A stretch of 64,000 nucleotides of DNA from Oceanithermus desulfurans (lineage in GTDB: Bacteria; Deinococcota; Deinococci; Deinococcales; Marinithermaceae), in assembly GCF_014201675.1 (NCBI RefSeq), contig NZ_JACHEZ010000001.1, positions 186,001 through 250,000 on the forward strand. The letters are read 5' to 3'. This document shows, piece after piece, positions 37,801-45,381 of the stretch (positions are counted from its first letter, which is position 1; each line of letters starts with the position of its first letter). The position numbers and the translations under genes are program-made. The notes below the pieces were generated by a model. That model searched no databases. It had not been told where the DNA came from and worked only from the letters and a program-made list of their open reading frames with translations.

Positions 37801-38938
37801 GCGGATCCACCCCCCTCAGGCCCAGACCCACGGGCACCGTGAACTCCGGGGACAGCCGGTGCAGGTCCGAAACGTCGAACTGCGACTCGTTGATCTGGAG
37901 CGCGGCCCAGGGGTTCACCGGGTCGAGCTGCAGCCCCAGCGCCTCGCCGAGGATGCCCGGGAGGCCGCGCAGCTTGCTGCCGCCGCCGGAGATGTAGCCC
38001 TTGTCGATGTGGATGTCGCCCACCTGGACGCGGAAGAACTCGAGGCTGCGGCGCAGCTCGGTGGTGAAGTCGACCAGAACCGGACGAATGGCGTCGTACA
38101 TCCGGGCGGGGTTGAAGCGTTCGCGCTCGGCGTCGAAGTCGAGCAGCGATTCCTCGTCCTCGGTGGGGATGGTGGCCAGACCGAAGTCGCGCTTCACCTC
38201 CTCGGCGCTGGAAAAATCGAGGCCGAAGGATTTGGAGATGGCCTCGGTGAAGTCGTTGCCCGAGATGTTGAGGTTGCGGTTCATGAGCAGGCGGTTGCCG
38301 CGGGTGAGGACCAGGGAGGAAGACTCGGCGCCCACCTCGAGGAAGACCGTGATGGGCTCGTTGCCCTCGTTGCCGCCGCCGTTGAGGTAGTCCTCCACGG
38401 TGCGCAGCCCCGCGAAGGGCTTCACGTCGAGGACGACGGGCTCGAGGTTGGCTTCTTTCAGCGTTTCCACGAGCTGGGTGATGGTCTCGAGCCGGGCCGC
38501 AGCGATCACGACGTCGAGCTGGCTGTCGTCGGGAACCTCGGAGGGGGGGTCCAAGGGCGCGAAGTCCAGCACGACCTCGTCGATGGGGAAGGGGATGTAG
38601 CGCTCGGCTTCCCAGTGGATGGCCTCTTCGAGCTCGCGCTCGCCCATCTTGGGCACCTGGATGATGCGGGTGATGACCGCCAGATTCGACACCCCGGCCA
38701 CCACGTAGCGCTTGCGGGTCTGCATTTCGGCCAGCATCTCGCGCAGCTCGGCCGCGATCGCACTGGGTTCGACGATGTTACCGCCATGGATCGCGCCGTG
38801 CGGCGTCGGGCGGATCGCGTAACCCTTCAGCGTCGGGGGTGACCCGCTGATCTCGACGAGTTTCAGGTTGCCCGCACCTATTTCGAGACCCAACGCCTCG
38901 ATACGCGGTTGCAACCATCGGTTTAATAGATTTCGCAC
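37793..38938 (-). CDS. pilM: Type IV pilus ATPase-fold protein PilM
   Basis: 381 residues, cytoplasmic actin/FtsA-like protein that docks PilN. Motifs: ALGLEIGAGNLKLVEISG (phosphate 1), VFLEVGAESSSLVLTRGNRLL (phosphate 2), and YISGGGSKLRGLPGIL (adenosine). The frame is open to GTG 38977, but GTG at 38938 is preferred: AAGGGGGGAA lies just upstream, and a TAAACT -10 (38980-38985) would start the mRNA at or inside the upstream GTG. First gene of pilMNOWQ. Confidence 0.93.
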   Translation of the reverse strand: MRNLLNRWLQPRIEALGLEIGAGNLKLVEISGSPPTLKGYAIRPTPHGAIHGGNIVEPSAIAAELREMLAEMQTRKRYVVAGVSNLAVITRIIQVPKMGERELEEAIHWEAERYIPFPIDEVVLDFAPLDPPSEVPDDSQLDVVIAAARLETITQLVETLKEANLEPVVLDVKPFAGLRTVEDYLNGGGNEGNEPITVFLEVGAESSSLVLTRGNRLLMNRNLNISGNDFTEAISKSFGLDFSSAEEVKRDFGLATIPTEDEESLLDFDAERERFNPARMYDAIRPVLVDFTTELRRSLEFFRVQVGDIHIDKGYISGGGSKLRGLPGILGEALGLQLDPVNPWAALQINESQFDVSDLHRLSPEFTVPVGLGLRGVDPLD

Positions 38939-39043
38939 GCTTCCCCCCTTCAGGACGTTAGGAAGTTTTACTGGCACTCAGTTTATCACAGTATTCATCT
39001 TCACGAAGGTCCTTTTCTACCCCTATTTGAGGGGACTGTGAAT

Positions 39044-40069
39044 TCATGCCGAAAGGAGCTCCTGTGTTTTGGCTGCAACGGCTTCAGCAAATTCCTGCGT
39101 CGTCGCCTTGCCGCCCAGGTCCGGGGTGCGCGGTCCCGCTTCGAGGACGCGGTCCACGGCCTCTTCGATAACGCGCGCCACACGGGCCTCGCCCAGGTGG
39201 TCGAGCATCATCGCCGCCGAAAGGATGGTGGCCGTGGGGTTGGCGATGCCCTTTCCGGCGATGTCGGGCGCCGAGCCGTGCACGGGTTCGAAGATCGCCG
39301 CGCGTTCTCCGATGTTGCCAGAAGGGGCGATGCCCAGACCGCCAACCAGGCCCGCGGTGAGGTCGGAGATGATGTCGCCGAAGAGGTTCTCCATAACCAG
39401 CACGTCGAACTGGCTGGGGTCACGCACCAACCTCATGGCGCAGGCGTCGACGATGACCTCTTCGATCTCCACCGTGGGGTGGCGCTTCGCGGCGTCGTAG
39501 GCGGCCTCGAGGAAGAGCCCGTCCGAAAGCGGCAGCACGTTGGCCTTGTGCACCAGGGCCAGCTGCCCGCGGCGGCGTTCGGCCAGCTCGAGGGCGAACT
39601 CAACGATCCGGTACGAGGCGTCGTAGGTGATGACGCGGTCGGCGATGGCCACGCGGCCCCGGGCGTAGCGGCGCTCCTGTTCGACGTACAGACCCTCGGT
39701 GTTCTCGCGCACCACGATCAGGTCGGTGCCCGGGGTCGCGCCGGGCACGGGGTGGTACTTGGCCGGGCGCACGTTGGCGAACAGGTCCAGCCGGCGGCGC
39801 AGGTAGCGAATCGCGCCGAAGAAGCCCTCGACCTTCTTGGTGGGACTCGTCGCCGCCCCGAACAGGGTGGCGTCGGAACGTTCGATCTTCTCCACCGTTT
39901 CTTCGGGCACCGAGGTGCCTATTCGCTCGAAGGTCTCCCAGCCCGCCTCCGCTTCGTCGAAGACGAAGCTCAGTCCGGTGGCTTCGAGCACGGTGCGCGC
40001 CGCGGGGATGACTTCGTGGCCGATGCCGTCGCCTTCGATGAGGGTGATCTTGTACACGCGCTTCTCCAT
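39044..40069 (-). CDS. hicd: Homoisocitrate dehydrogenase
   Basis: 341 residues; NAD-dependent oxidative decarboxylation of homoisocitrate to 2-oxoadipate in the alpha-aminoadipate lysine pathway. The N-terminal [15 protein letters not shown], the loop [37 protein letters not shown] and [20 protein letters not shown] closely match the Thermus thermophilus enzyme as I know it, including the arginine-rich substrate loop that separates it from isopropylmalate dehydrogenase. A TAGAAT -10 (40084-40089) and AAGGAGAG precede the ATG. Sits alone upstream of pilM. Confidence 0.92.
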   Translation of the reverse strand: MEKRVYKITLIEGDGIGHEVIPAARTVLEATGLSFVFDEAEAGWETFERIGTSVPEETVEKIERSDATLFGAATSPTKKVEGFFGAIRYLRRRLDLFANVRPAKYHPVPGATPGTDLIVVRENTEGLYVEQERRYARGRVAIADRVITYDASYRIVEFALELAERRRGQLALVHKANVLPLSDGLFLEAAYDAAKRHPTVEIEEVIVDACAMRLVRDPSQFDVLVMENLFGDIISDLTAGLVGGLGIAPSGNIGERAAIFEPVHGSAPDIAGKGIANPTATILSAAMMLDHLGEARVARVIEEAVDRVLEAGPRTPDLGGKATTQEFAEAVAAKTQELLSA

Positions 40070-40099
40070 AGCTCTCCTTATGTATTCTAGTGGCTTGCT

Positions 40100-40684
40100 T
40101 CAGGCCCGCCGGTTGCGGATGACCCGCTGGGTGGCTTCGGGGAAGAACAACAGCACCGCGATGAACAGGAACGCGTCGCCCGGGCTGATCACTTTCTTGA
40201 ACCAGGGGAGGGGGATGACGTCCGTTAGGAACCATAACCGCGTGTCCGGCCCAATCAGGTTGTGCACCGCGTCGCTCGAAGTCTGCATGAAGCGCAGGAA
40301 CCCCTCCAGCCCCGCGGCGATCAGCGCGTCGGCCGAGACCGGCATCTGCCCCCCGTTGGCCGTCATGGCGATGGTGTTCAAGAAGAGCCCGAAGGCCGCG
40401 AGCCAGATGGTGCGCAGCTGGCGGTTCTGCCACAGGCCGTAGCCCACCAGCACGACCACCGCGGTCTTGGCGATGGGGGCCGCCAGCTGGGGTGCAATCC
40501 AGCCCTTGGCGGTGGACCACGCCAGTCCACCTTCGATCAGCGCCGCGGCGATAAAGGCCCAGGCGGCCTTTAGCTCGATTTCTGCGAAGTCTCGGGCTCG
40601 CGCTCCAAAGAGGGCGGCGAGGAAGACTCCAACGAGGGCACTTTCGAGGAATAGAGTCGTAGGAACACCTCCCTGTCGCGCCAC
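40100..40684 (-). CDS. DUF5317-like membrane protein
   Basis: About 194 residues with five or so hydrophobic helices. The motif GLFLNTIAMTANGGQMPVSADAL and the segment RLWFLTDVIPLPWFKKVISPGD are what I associate with DUF5317. The start is uncertain: no ATG is available; GTG at 40684 (GGGAG about 10 nt upstream) or TTG at 40702. Either start places the first 100 or more nt inside the 3' end of the HD-GYP gene in another frame, implying strict coupling with it. Function unknown. Confidence 0.7.
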   Translation of the reverse strand: MARQGGVPTTLFLESALVGVFLAALFGARARDFAEIELKAAWAFIAAALIEGGLAWSTAKGWIAPQLAAPIAKTAVVVLVGYGLWQNRQLRTIWLAAFGLFLNTIAMTANGGQMPVSADALIAAGLEGFLRFMQTSSDAVHNLIGPDTRLWFLTDVIPLPWFKKVISPGDAFLFIAVLLFFPEATQRVIRNRRA

Positions 40685-41979
40685 GCGGGGTTGGTCTCCC
40701 AAATCTCCCGGAAGAGGCGGACGAGCTTGGGGTCGAACTGAATGCCGGCCAGGTCTTCGATTTCGCGCAGAGCGTCTTCGGGCGTCTTGGCCTTTTGATA
40801 AGGCCGGCCGGCCGTCATGGCCTCATAGGCGTCCGCCAGACCGACGATGCGGGCCCACAGCGGAATCTCCTGCCCCGCTAGGCCTTCGGGGTAGCCGCGG
40901 CCGTCCCAGCGTTCATGGTGGTACTTGATGATGTCGAAGGTCTCGCTCAGGTAGTCGGAGGCGGGCTCGAGCAGGCGCACGCCGTACTCGGGGTGCTTCT
41001 TGATGATGTTGTACTCTTCTTCCGTCAGCGAGCCCGGCTTGAAGAGGACGGCGTCGGGGATCCCGATCTTGCCAATGTCGTGGATGCGCGACCCTTTTTC
41101 GATGGTGTTGATCTGCGCGGCGTCCAGGCCGTAGGCGCGGGCCAGCGCCGAGGCAATGGCGGTAACGCGTTCGGAGTGGAGGAAGGTGTGGGAGTCCTTG
41201 GCGTCGATCGTGTTGGAAAGCAGGTCCACGGTTTTGTTGAACGCTTCGCGCAGTTTGACCACCTCGTCCCAGTGGAACCGGGCGTAGTAGAGGGGGATGA
41301 GGAAGAGGATTACGGACCAACCGCCCCAATTACCCAATAGTGGGGGGTTGGACTCGTACATGCGGGCCAGCAAGACTACGACAGGTGACATGATCAAATA
41401 GCTAGCCAGTACCCAGCCGTAGTTGTGAAACCAAATATCTCGAATAGGTAGTCCTGTGGATAAATGCACGACTACCGAAACGAGGGAGACGTTCACTATG
41501 AACGAAACCGTTGATGCGACAATGATTGCCGCGGCCAGTGATACGTCTACACCCGAAATAGAAACGGGCAGATTTTGCATGACAAACCAGTACGAGGCGG
41601 CTGCAGTTGCAACCGTAATACCTGTTTGCAGACGGTTAAACAAATCTTTGTACCATGTATATTCTGGGTCTTTGTATCCTCCGCTAAAGAAGAAAATAAA
41701 AACAAGCAGTGGAGCTACCCAGGGTGGAAAAAGCATAACGGCGGACAGCGTAAAAAGATACGAGTGAGAAAAACTTGCAGCGAAGGGCAATTTTACTTCC
41801 GTAAGTTGTGCCCATGCTATTAGTGCACCCCAAAAAAGCAGGTCTATTAAATGAACTTGGAGGTTAATATTCAAACTATTGGAAAATAACCATAGCCCAT
41901 AAATTAGAATAGGAAAAACCACCGCAAGTGTTGCGATGAACAACGAGATCTTTCTAGGCGGCAATGCTATCTTAGCCAC
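40570..41979 (-). CDS. Membrane-sensor HD-GYP phosphodiesterase
   Basis: About 469 residues. Residues 1-240 contain seven or eight hydrophobic helices; residues 243-440 are an HD-GYP domain with LLSNTIDAKDSHTFLHSERV, HDIGKIGIP, KKHPEYG and HHERWDGRGYP, all metal and GYP residues present, so c-di-GMP hydrolysis is expected. A serine/proline-rich tail ends it. Start is GTG 41979 or TTG 41991; neither has a good ribosome site. The sensor half is AT-rich (20 of 60 bases G/C at 41641-41700) whereas the HD-GYP half is GC-rich (37 of 60 at 40921-40980). A secreted-peptide gene lies just upstream. Confidence 0.88.
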   Translation of the reverse strand: MAKIALPPRKISLFIATLAVVFPILIYGLWLFSNSLNINLQVHLIDLLFWGALIAWAQLTEVKLPFAASFSHSYLFTLSAVMLFPPWVAPLLVFIFFFSGGYKDPEYTWYKDLFNRLQTGITVATAAASYWFVMQNLPVSISGVDVSLAAAIIVASTVSFIVNVSLVSVVVHLSTGLPIRDIWFHNYGWVLASYLIMSPVVVLLARMYESNPPLLGNWGGWSVILFLIPLYYARFHWDEVVKLREAFNKTVDLLSNTIDAKDSHTFLHSERVTAIASALARAYGLDAAQINTIEKGSRIHDIGKIGIPDAVLFKPGSLTEEEYNIIKKHPEYGVRLLEPASDYLSETFDIIKYHHERWDGRGYPEGLAGQEIPLWARIVGLADAYEAMTAGRPYQKAKTPEDALREIEDLAGIQFDPKLVRLFREIWETNPAWRDREVFLRLYSSKVPSLESSSPPSLEREPETSQKSS

Positions 41980-42003
41980 GTCAATACTCAATATAAAAGA
42001 AAT

Positions 42004-42025
42004 AAGGGGGTTAGTATACCCCCTT
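42004..42025 (-). terminator. Terminator between peptide gene and HD-GYP gene
   Basis: AAGGGGG (minus strand, 42025-42019) pairs with CCCCCTT (42010-42004) around a loop that contains TATACT, followed by ATTTCTTTT. It is a good rho-independent terminator for the 29-codon gene; read-through would reach the HD-GYP gene 25-35 nt on. Confidence 0.8.
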
Positions 42026-42041
42026 TTGGGTGTGTGTTGTT

Positions 42042-42131
42042 CTAGCGCCAGGCAGTGTGCGCGCCAGCGGAAACGCCAAGGGCCACCAGGCTGAGGATCA
42101 GAGTGAACAGCTTCGCGAAAGTCTTCTTCAT
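42042..42131 (-). CDS. 29-residue signal-peptide-like pre-peptide
   Basis: Tiny gene with full signals: consensus promoter, GGGGG ribosome site 8-10 nt upstream of ATG 42131, TAG stop and an intrinsic terminator. The product has a basic start MKKTFAKLF, a hydrophobic core TLILSLVALGV, and a tail with possible signal peptidase sites after VSA or AGA, which would release GAHTAWR or HTAWR. It is on the same strand directly upstream of the HD-GYP sensor. It looks like a secreted signalling peptide whose receptor is that sensor; this is inference. An ATG two codons earlier (42137) is too close to the ribosome site. Confidence 0.65.
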   Translation of the reverse strand: MKKTFAKLFTLILSLVALGVSAGAHTAWR

Positions 42132-42173
42132 CGTCATTCCCCCTTCGTAAGGTTCCTTCTTCGGTTGCTTCCT

Positions 42174-42198
42174 GGGGTTGCCCTTTCGGGTCTTCCCC
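42174..42198 (-). promoter_or_regulatory. Structured leader of the peptide mRNA
   Basis: The leader between about 42205 and 42132 is purine-rich. Within it GGGG pairs with CCCC around CCC-GAAA-GGG, a hairpin with a GNRA tetraloop, flanked by GGCAAA before and AGGAAGCAACC after. This recalls the first arm of the c-di-GMP-I riboswitch, but the second arm is not visible, so I only record it as a structured leader. Confidence 0.35.
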
Positions 42199-42211
42199 TT
42201 TGCCTGATTTC

Positions 42212-42240
42212 AGGATAGCATAGGCTGGTATATGTGTCAA
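42212..42240 (-). promoter_or_regulatory. Consensus promoter of the 29-codon gene
   Basis: Minus strand TTGACA (42235-42240), exactly 17 bp, TATCCT (42212-42217). One of the three best sigma-A promoters in the window. It gives a leader of about 75 nt. Confidence 0.85.
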
Positions 42241-42539
42241 CTGGAAATAGCAAATATATATTGGGTAAAAAACGTGAGGATACGACAAATCTTCCGAAAA
42301 GCATAGTAATAGCATAGTGCTGAAGATTTGCACAGCACCTGCTGTTCCTGAATGGCTTGTGTGTGAAAAAATGTATTGCTCCTGGCAGCGATATCACGCT
42401 CACAAGTCAATGAACTTGCAGGAACAAATAGGAACGCTTATCCCCCATTTGGGGGTATTTTACTACACCCAAGCGCGGTATAAAAAGGGTTTGTCCCGCG
42501 GGCGGCTCTGTACGGGGCTTACGGCCTTGGTGGCCTGGC
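42241..42539. other. AT-rich intergenic stretch with inverted and direct repeats
   Basis: About 300 bp without a convincing gene. It holds CAAATCTTC (42286-42294) inverted as GAAGATTTG (42322-42330) around a direct repeat of AGCATAGT (42300-42307, 42311-42318); TGTTCCTG (42343-42350) inverted as CAGGAACA (42419-42426); and CCCCC-ATTT-GGGGG (42442-42455) followed by TATTTTA. These could be operators or an unannotated RNA with a terminator on the plus strand. Confidence 0.4.
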
Positions 42540-42551
42540 TATGATGGGCAC

Positions 42552-43547
42552 ATGATCGTGCTTCCCAGCCTGGGTCCGCTGCACCTGACCCAGCCCCGCT
42601 ACAACGCCGTAAGCCTGCTGCGCCAGATCGAGCACCACCGGCCTGGGGTCGTCTACCTGGCTTCGTACAGCCCCGAAGGCCTCGGGGCCAAGGTCTGGCG
42701 GGACCAGCACGACCTCGCGATGTTTGCGCTCGAGCCGTGGGCGGCTCTTAGGGGCGTACTGCTCGTGGCCCTGGGCGATCGTGCGGAGGCCCTGCAAGCC
42801 GAAGCCGAGCACTTCCTCGAATACCTGGGCAGCATGCCCCGGGGTGAGGAAGCCAAGCAGCGCTTTGCGGAGGCGGACCGCCAAATCGTCGAATACCTCA
42901 CCGTGCCGCGCTTGCCGGAGGAGTACGCCTCCGAGGGCTTCCTCTCCGGTCTGCGCGAGCGGTTGCACGTCGTGCGCGAACTCGCGGGGGAAGGGCCCGC
43001 TACCGGTTTTCGTGAAGAGCGCATGGCGGCGGTGGCCGCCCGGCTCGCCGAGTTGGATGCAGACGGCTCGGTCGTTCTCGTCGACGTTCTCGACTATCCG
43101 GTTCTGCTCGAACACCTTGGGGCGGTCGGTGGTCCGGTTCCCCTCGAGCCCAACGAGGCCGAGCGCGCGCGCGCGGTTATGGATAGGGCCTGGCGCCTCG
43201 AGGAAGACGACGCCTGGGGCAACCTGCTCGCCCAACTGATGGAAATCGACGAGGCGGAGGCCCGCTTCCTGGCGGCGCAGGTCTACCTGGCCGCCGGACA
43301 AGCCGAGGACGCGGCGCGGCTAATGGAGGAGGTGTCCCGCGGCGACTTCTCGAAGCCGGAATACCTGCCTGGCTATCTGCTTGCCCGGCTGGGGCAGCTC
43401 TACGACCTGACCGGGCAACGAGAGCGTGCCCTGAGGGCCTACCGCGGCGTGCTTGCCCTCTCCTGGGCTCCGGCGGAGGCTCGCGAGATTGCCCTGGCGG
43501 GTGTTCGGGCGCCTTTCCGCCCCCAACCGGAGGCGGAGATTCGATGA
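42552..43547 (+). CDS. TPR-like hypothetical protein
   Basis: 331 residues. The N-terminal third (MIVLPSLGPLHLTQPRYNAVSLL; RPGVVYLASYS) has alternating strand/helix text. The C-terminal third has helical pairs like tetratricopeptide repeats (EAEARFLAAQVYLAAGQAED; LLARLGQLYDLTGQRERAL). No signal peptide. TATGAT (42540-42545) is 6 nt before the ATG, so it is leaderless. GC-rich, unlike the AT-rich DNA before it. I do not recognise a function. Confidence 0.75.
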   Translation: MIVLPSLGPLHLTQPRYNAVSLLRQIEHHRPGVVYLASYSPEGLGAKVWRDQHDLAMFALEPWAALRGVLLVALGDRAEALQAEAEHFLEYLGSMPRGEEAKQRFAEADRQIVEYLTVPRLPEEYASEGFLSGLRERLHVVRELAGEGPATGFREERMAAVAARLAELDADGSVVLVDVLDYPVLLEHLGAVGGPVPLEPNEAERARAVMDRAWRLEEDDAWGNLLAQLMEIDEAEARFLAAQVYLAAGQAEDAARLMEEVSRGDFSKPEYLPGYLLARLGQLYDLTGQRERALRAYRGVLALSWAPAEAREIALAGVRAPFRPQPEAEIR

Positions 43548-43654
43548 GGCACAGCGTTCCGGCTTAGCACCGGCTGCCCCCAGTGAACAGGTAGGTGGAA
43601 ACTCCGGATCGTTCGCCCTTCCTCGCGCTGAGAGTTTTGCTGGGTGGAGCTAAG

Positions 43655-43684
43655 AAGATGCCCGCCTTCGCGGGCATGACGAAG
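43655..43684 (+). repeat. Palindromic unit, ATGCCCGC type
   Basis: AAGATGCCCGCC, then TTC loop, then GCGGGCATGACGAAG. Perfect arms. It is followed by two copies of ACGAAGTAT (43679 and 43698). Confidence 0.85.
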
Positions 43685-43760
43685 TATGGGGGGCACGACG
43701 AAGTATATAGGCGCGACAAAGTGAAAAGCATGGTATGGCGAGGTAGGTCAACGCGGCTCC

Positions 43761-43949
43761 GGTTCGTCGCTGCTGCGCATACGAAAGTCCCGGTCCACAA
43801 CGCGGAGATGCCGCTTACGGGACGGGCGCATGTCGAGGCATGCGGATATGGCGATGATATTGCGTCGCGGCGCCTGGCGCCGGCTTATCGGTATTCGTCG
43901 CTTCCGCGGCTCGTCTTCGCGCAGGCGGGGGATACGCGGGTCTTGCAGT
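43761..43949. repeat. Diverged ~190-bp module, copy 1
   Basis: Aligns by eye with 44779-44964. Shared landmarks in order: TCGTCGCT, AAAGT-CC, GTCCACAAC, CATG-CGAGGC, CGGA-ATGG-GATG, TTGTCGCGG-GCCTGG (here TGCGTCGCGGCGCCTGG), CGGTA, CTTCCGCGGCT/CTCCCGCGGCT, AGGCGGGG and a TCTTGCA or TCTGCA end. Confidence 0.65.
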
Positions 43950-43956
43950 CAGCGTT

Positions 43957-43983
43957 AAGATGCCCGCCTTCGCGGGCATGACG
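43957..43983 (+). repeat. Palindromic unit, ATGCCCGC type
   Basis: Same core as 43655-43684 with perfect arms; ends GACGG. Confidence 0.85.
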
Positions 43984-44025
43984 GGGTTGATGTAGCGCGT
44001 CGTGCAGTGCCAACCATCCAAGATT

Positions 44026-44054
44026 CGTCACTCCCGCGTAGGCGGGAGTCTTGC
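44026..44054 (-). repeat. Palindromic unit, ACTCCCGC type
   Basis: CGTCACTCCCGCG, TA loop, GGCGGGAGTCTTGC. Opposite orientation to the ATGCCCGC units; base pairs changed on both arms. Confidence 0.85.
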
Positions 44055-44087
44055 GCAGTAACCCCAACGCAACCGACGGTCATCCCC

Positions 44088-44137
44088 GTTACTCCCGCGA
44101 TTCGTCCTCGCGAAGGCGGGGAAGGCGGGAGTCTTGC
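44088..44137 (-). repeat. Palindromic unit with nested hairpin
   Basis: Arms ACTCCCGC (44091-44098) and GCGGGAGT (44125-44132) enclose a second partial unit with TCCTCGCGAAGGCGGGGA. Matches 44914-44963. Confidence 0.8.
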
Positions 44138-44167
44138 ACAGGGCCGCGCTACCCCGGGCGCGGCCCG

Positions 44168-44196
44168 CGTCACTCCCGCGTAGGCGGGAGTCTTGC
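44168..44196 (-). repeat. Palindromic unit, ACTCCCGC type
   Basis: Identical core to 44026-44054; 112 bp before the GIY-YIG stop region. Confidence 0.85.
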
Positions 44197-44325
44197 AGTT
44201 CGCAATGGGTAGCCGCCCACCTTTTGCAGACATGACGAAGTTCGGGATGCAACAAGCTACGTGTGCATGACGAGATTTTGTAAGTATGAAGGGTGACGGT
44301 GAAGTGGGGCTCCGTAGAACGGGCG

Positions 44326-44607
44326 TCAGAGAAGGTCGTATAGGTCCCGCCACCCGGGGTTCATTGCCTCGATTAAGCGCACCTTCCAAGCCCGCTCCCA
44401 CTTCTTGAGGCGCTTTTCGCGCACAATGGCCGATTCCATACTTGGGTGGCGCTCGTAATACACAAGCCTGTGGACGTGATATTTCCTCGTAAAGGTAGCG
44501 CCGATGCCCTCTCTGTGTTCCCATACCCGACGCTTCAGCTCGGAGGTCACGCCGATATAGAGCACGCCGTCCTTCTTGCTTGCGAGGATGTATACGGCCG
44601 GTTCCAT
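44326..44607 (-). CDS. Single-domain GIY-YIG nuclease
   Basis: 93 residues of the YhbQ/URI-like type. VYILAS...VLYIGVTSELKRRVWEHR holds the GIY-YIG tyrosines and the catalytic arginine; YYERHPSMESAIVREKRLKKW carries the metal-binding glutamate. No extra DNA-binding domain. ATG 44607 has a TATAAT box 12 nt upstream (44620-44625). It lies in the middle of the palindrome cluster, with units on both sides. It may cut or help move these palindromes; that is inference. Confidence 0.9.
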   Translation of the reverse strand: MEPAVYILASKKDGVLYIGVTSELKRRVWEHREGIGATFTRKYHVHRLVYYERHPSMESAIVREKRLKKWERAWKVRLIEAMNPGWRDLYDLL

Positions 44608-44709
44608 TTATTTGCTTTGATTATAGGCGCGTACATCCGGGGTTGCTGTTTGCTCTTTCGAGAGGCGCTCGAACCCCGACGTGTTGGCATGAGTATCGAA
44701 GCCTCCAAG

Positions 44710-44739
44710 AAGATGCCCGCCTTCGCGGGCATGACGAAG
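44710..44739 (+). repeat. Palindromic unit, ATGCCCGC type
   Basis: Same 30-bp unit as 43655-43684, ending GACGAAG; about 100 bp upstream of the GIY-YIG start. Confidence 0.85.
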
Positions 44740-44778
44740 TTCTTGTAGAGAACAGCCCAGCATGCAGAATGGGCCAGC

Positions 44779-44964
44779 GAGTCGTCGCTCCCCTTGCATG
44801 CAAAAGTTCCTGTCCACAACCCGGGTATGCTGTTTAGAGGATGTGAGCATGGCGAGGCTTACGGACATGGTGATGGTATTTTGTCGCGGTGCCTGGTGAC
44901 GGCTACCGGTACTCGTCACTCCCGCGGCTTGTCCTCGCGAAGGCGGGGAAGGCGGGAGTCTGCA
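44779..44964. repeat. Diverged ~190-bp module, copy 2
   Basis: Counterpart of 43761-43949, in the same orientation, so the two copies bracket the GIY-YIG gene. A fragment of the same module (ATGTCGAGGC, then CGGGCATGATG) recurs at 45420-45443. Confidence 0.65.
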
Positions 44965-45025
44965 ATGTTCCGTGCATGAGGAAATCTTGGATAGCCACTC
45001 AGAGCTGCCCGCCTTCGCAGGCGTG

Positions 45026-45178
45026 ACGAATGGCGAGTGACGTTGCCCAACATAACTCGCAGCTTTTGTGGCTCGTCCTGGTACAGGCGTGGAATGCGGG
45101 CATCTTGCGGTTCGCGTAAAGAGATGCCCGCCTTCGCGGGCATGACGAACAGTGAATGGCGTTGCCCAACATAGCTCG
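45026..45178 (+). repeat. Tandem 'GTTGCCCAACATA' repeat pair with palindromes
   Basis: GTTGCCCAACATAACTCG (45042 on) and GTTGCCCAACATAGCTCG (45161 on) each follow a palindromic unit ending GACGAA, about 120 bp apart. They indicate duplication of a palindrome plus its flank. Confidence 0.65.
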
Positions 45179-45381
45179 TTACTCTCGTGCAGCGCGTTAC
45201 TTCTGGAGCTTGTCCTCGTGAAGGCGGGCATGACGAAGGTGCCGAGCCTGTCCTTCGCTCTCGCAACGTGCCCCTTCCCTTCACCTTGGAGCAAGCGGCG
45301 CTGCGCACCGCGCGATTTGGTGGACTCGTTGTGTCCACCGGCCGCCCCACGTCCGACGCGATGTTCTGCTCCGAACACACC

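Noticed and set aside
38939-38977. Upstream GTG start of pilM
   Set aside because: The likely -10 TAAACT ends only 2 nt before it, so the transcript would begin at or inside that codon; the internal GTG has a GGGGGG site.
42132-42205. Firm call of a c-di-GMP-I riboswitch
   Set aside because: Only one arm resembles the aptamer and the tetraloop-receptor arm is missing; kept as a low-confidence finding.
42134-42403. 89-codon minus-strand frame and 75-codon plus-strand frame (42317-42544) in the AT-rich gap
   Set aside because: Neither has a ribosome site; one spans the peptide promoter and leader, and the texts look random (many Cys/His/Arg).
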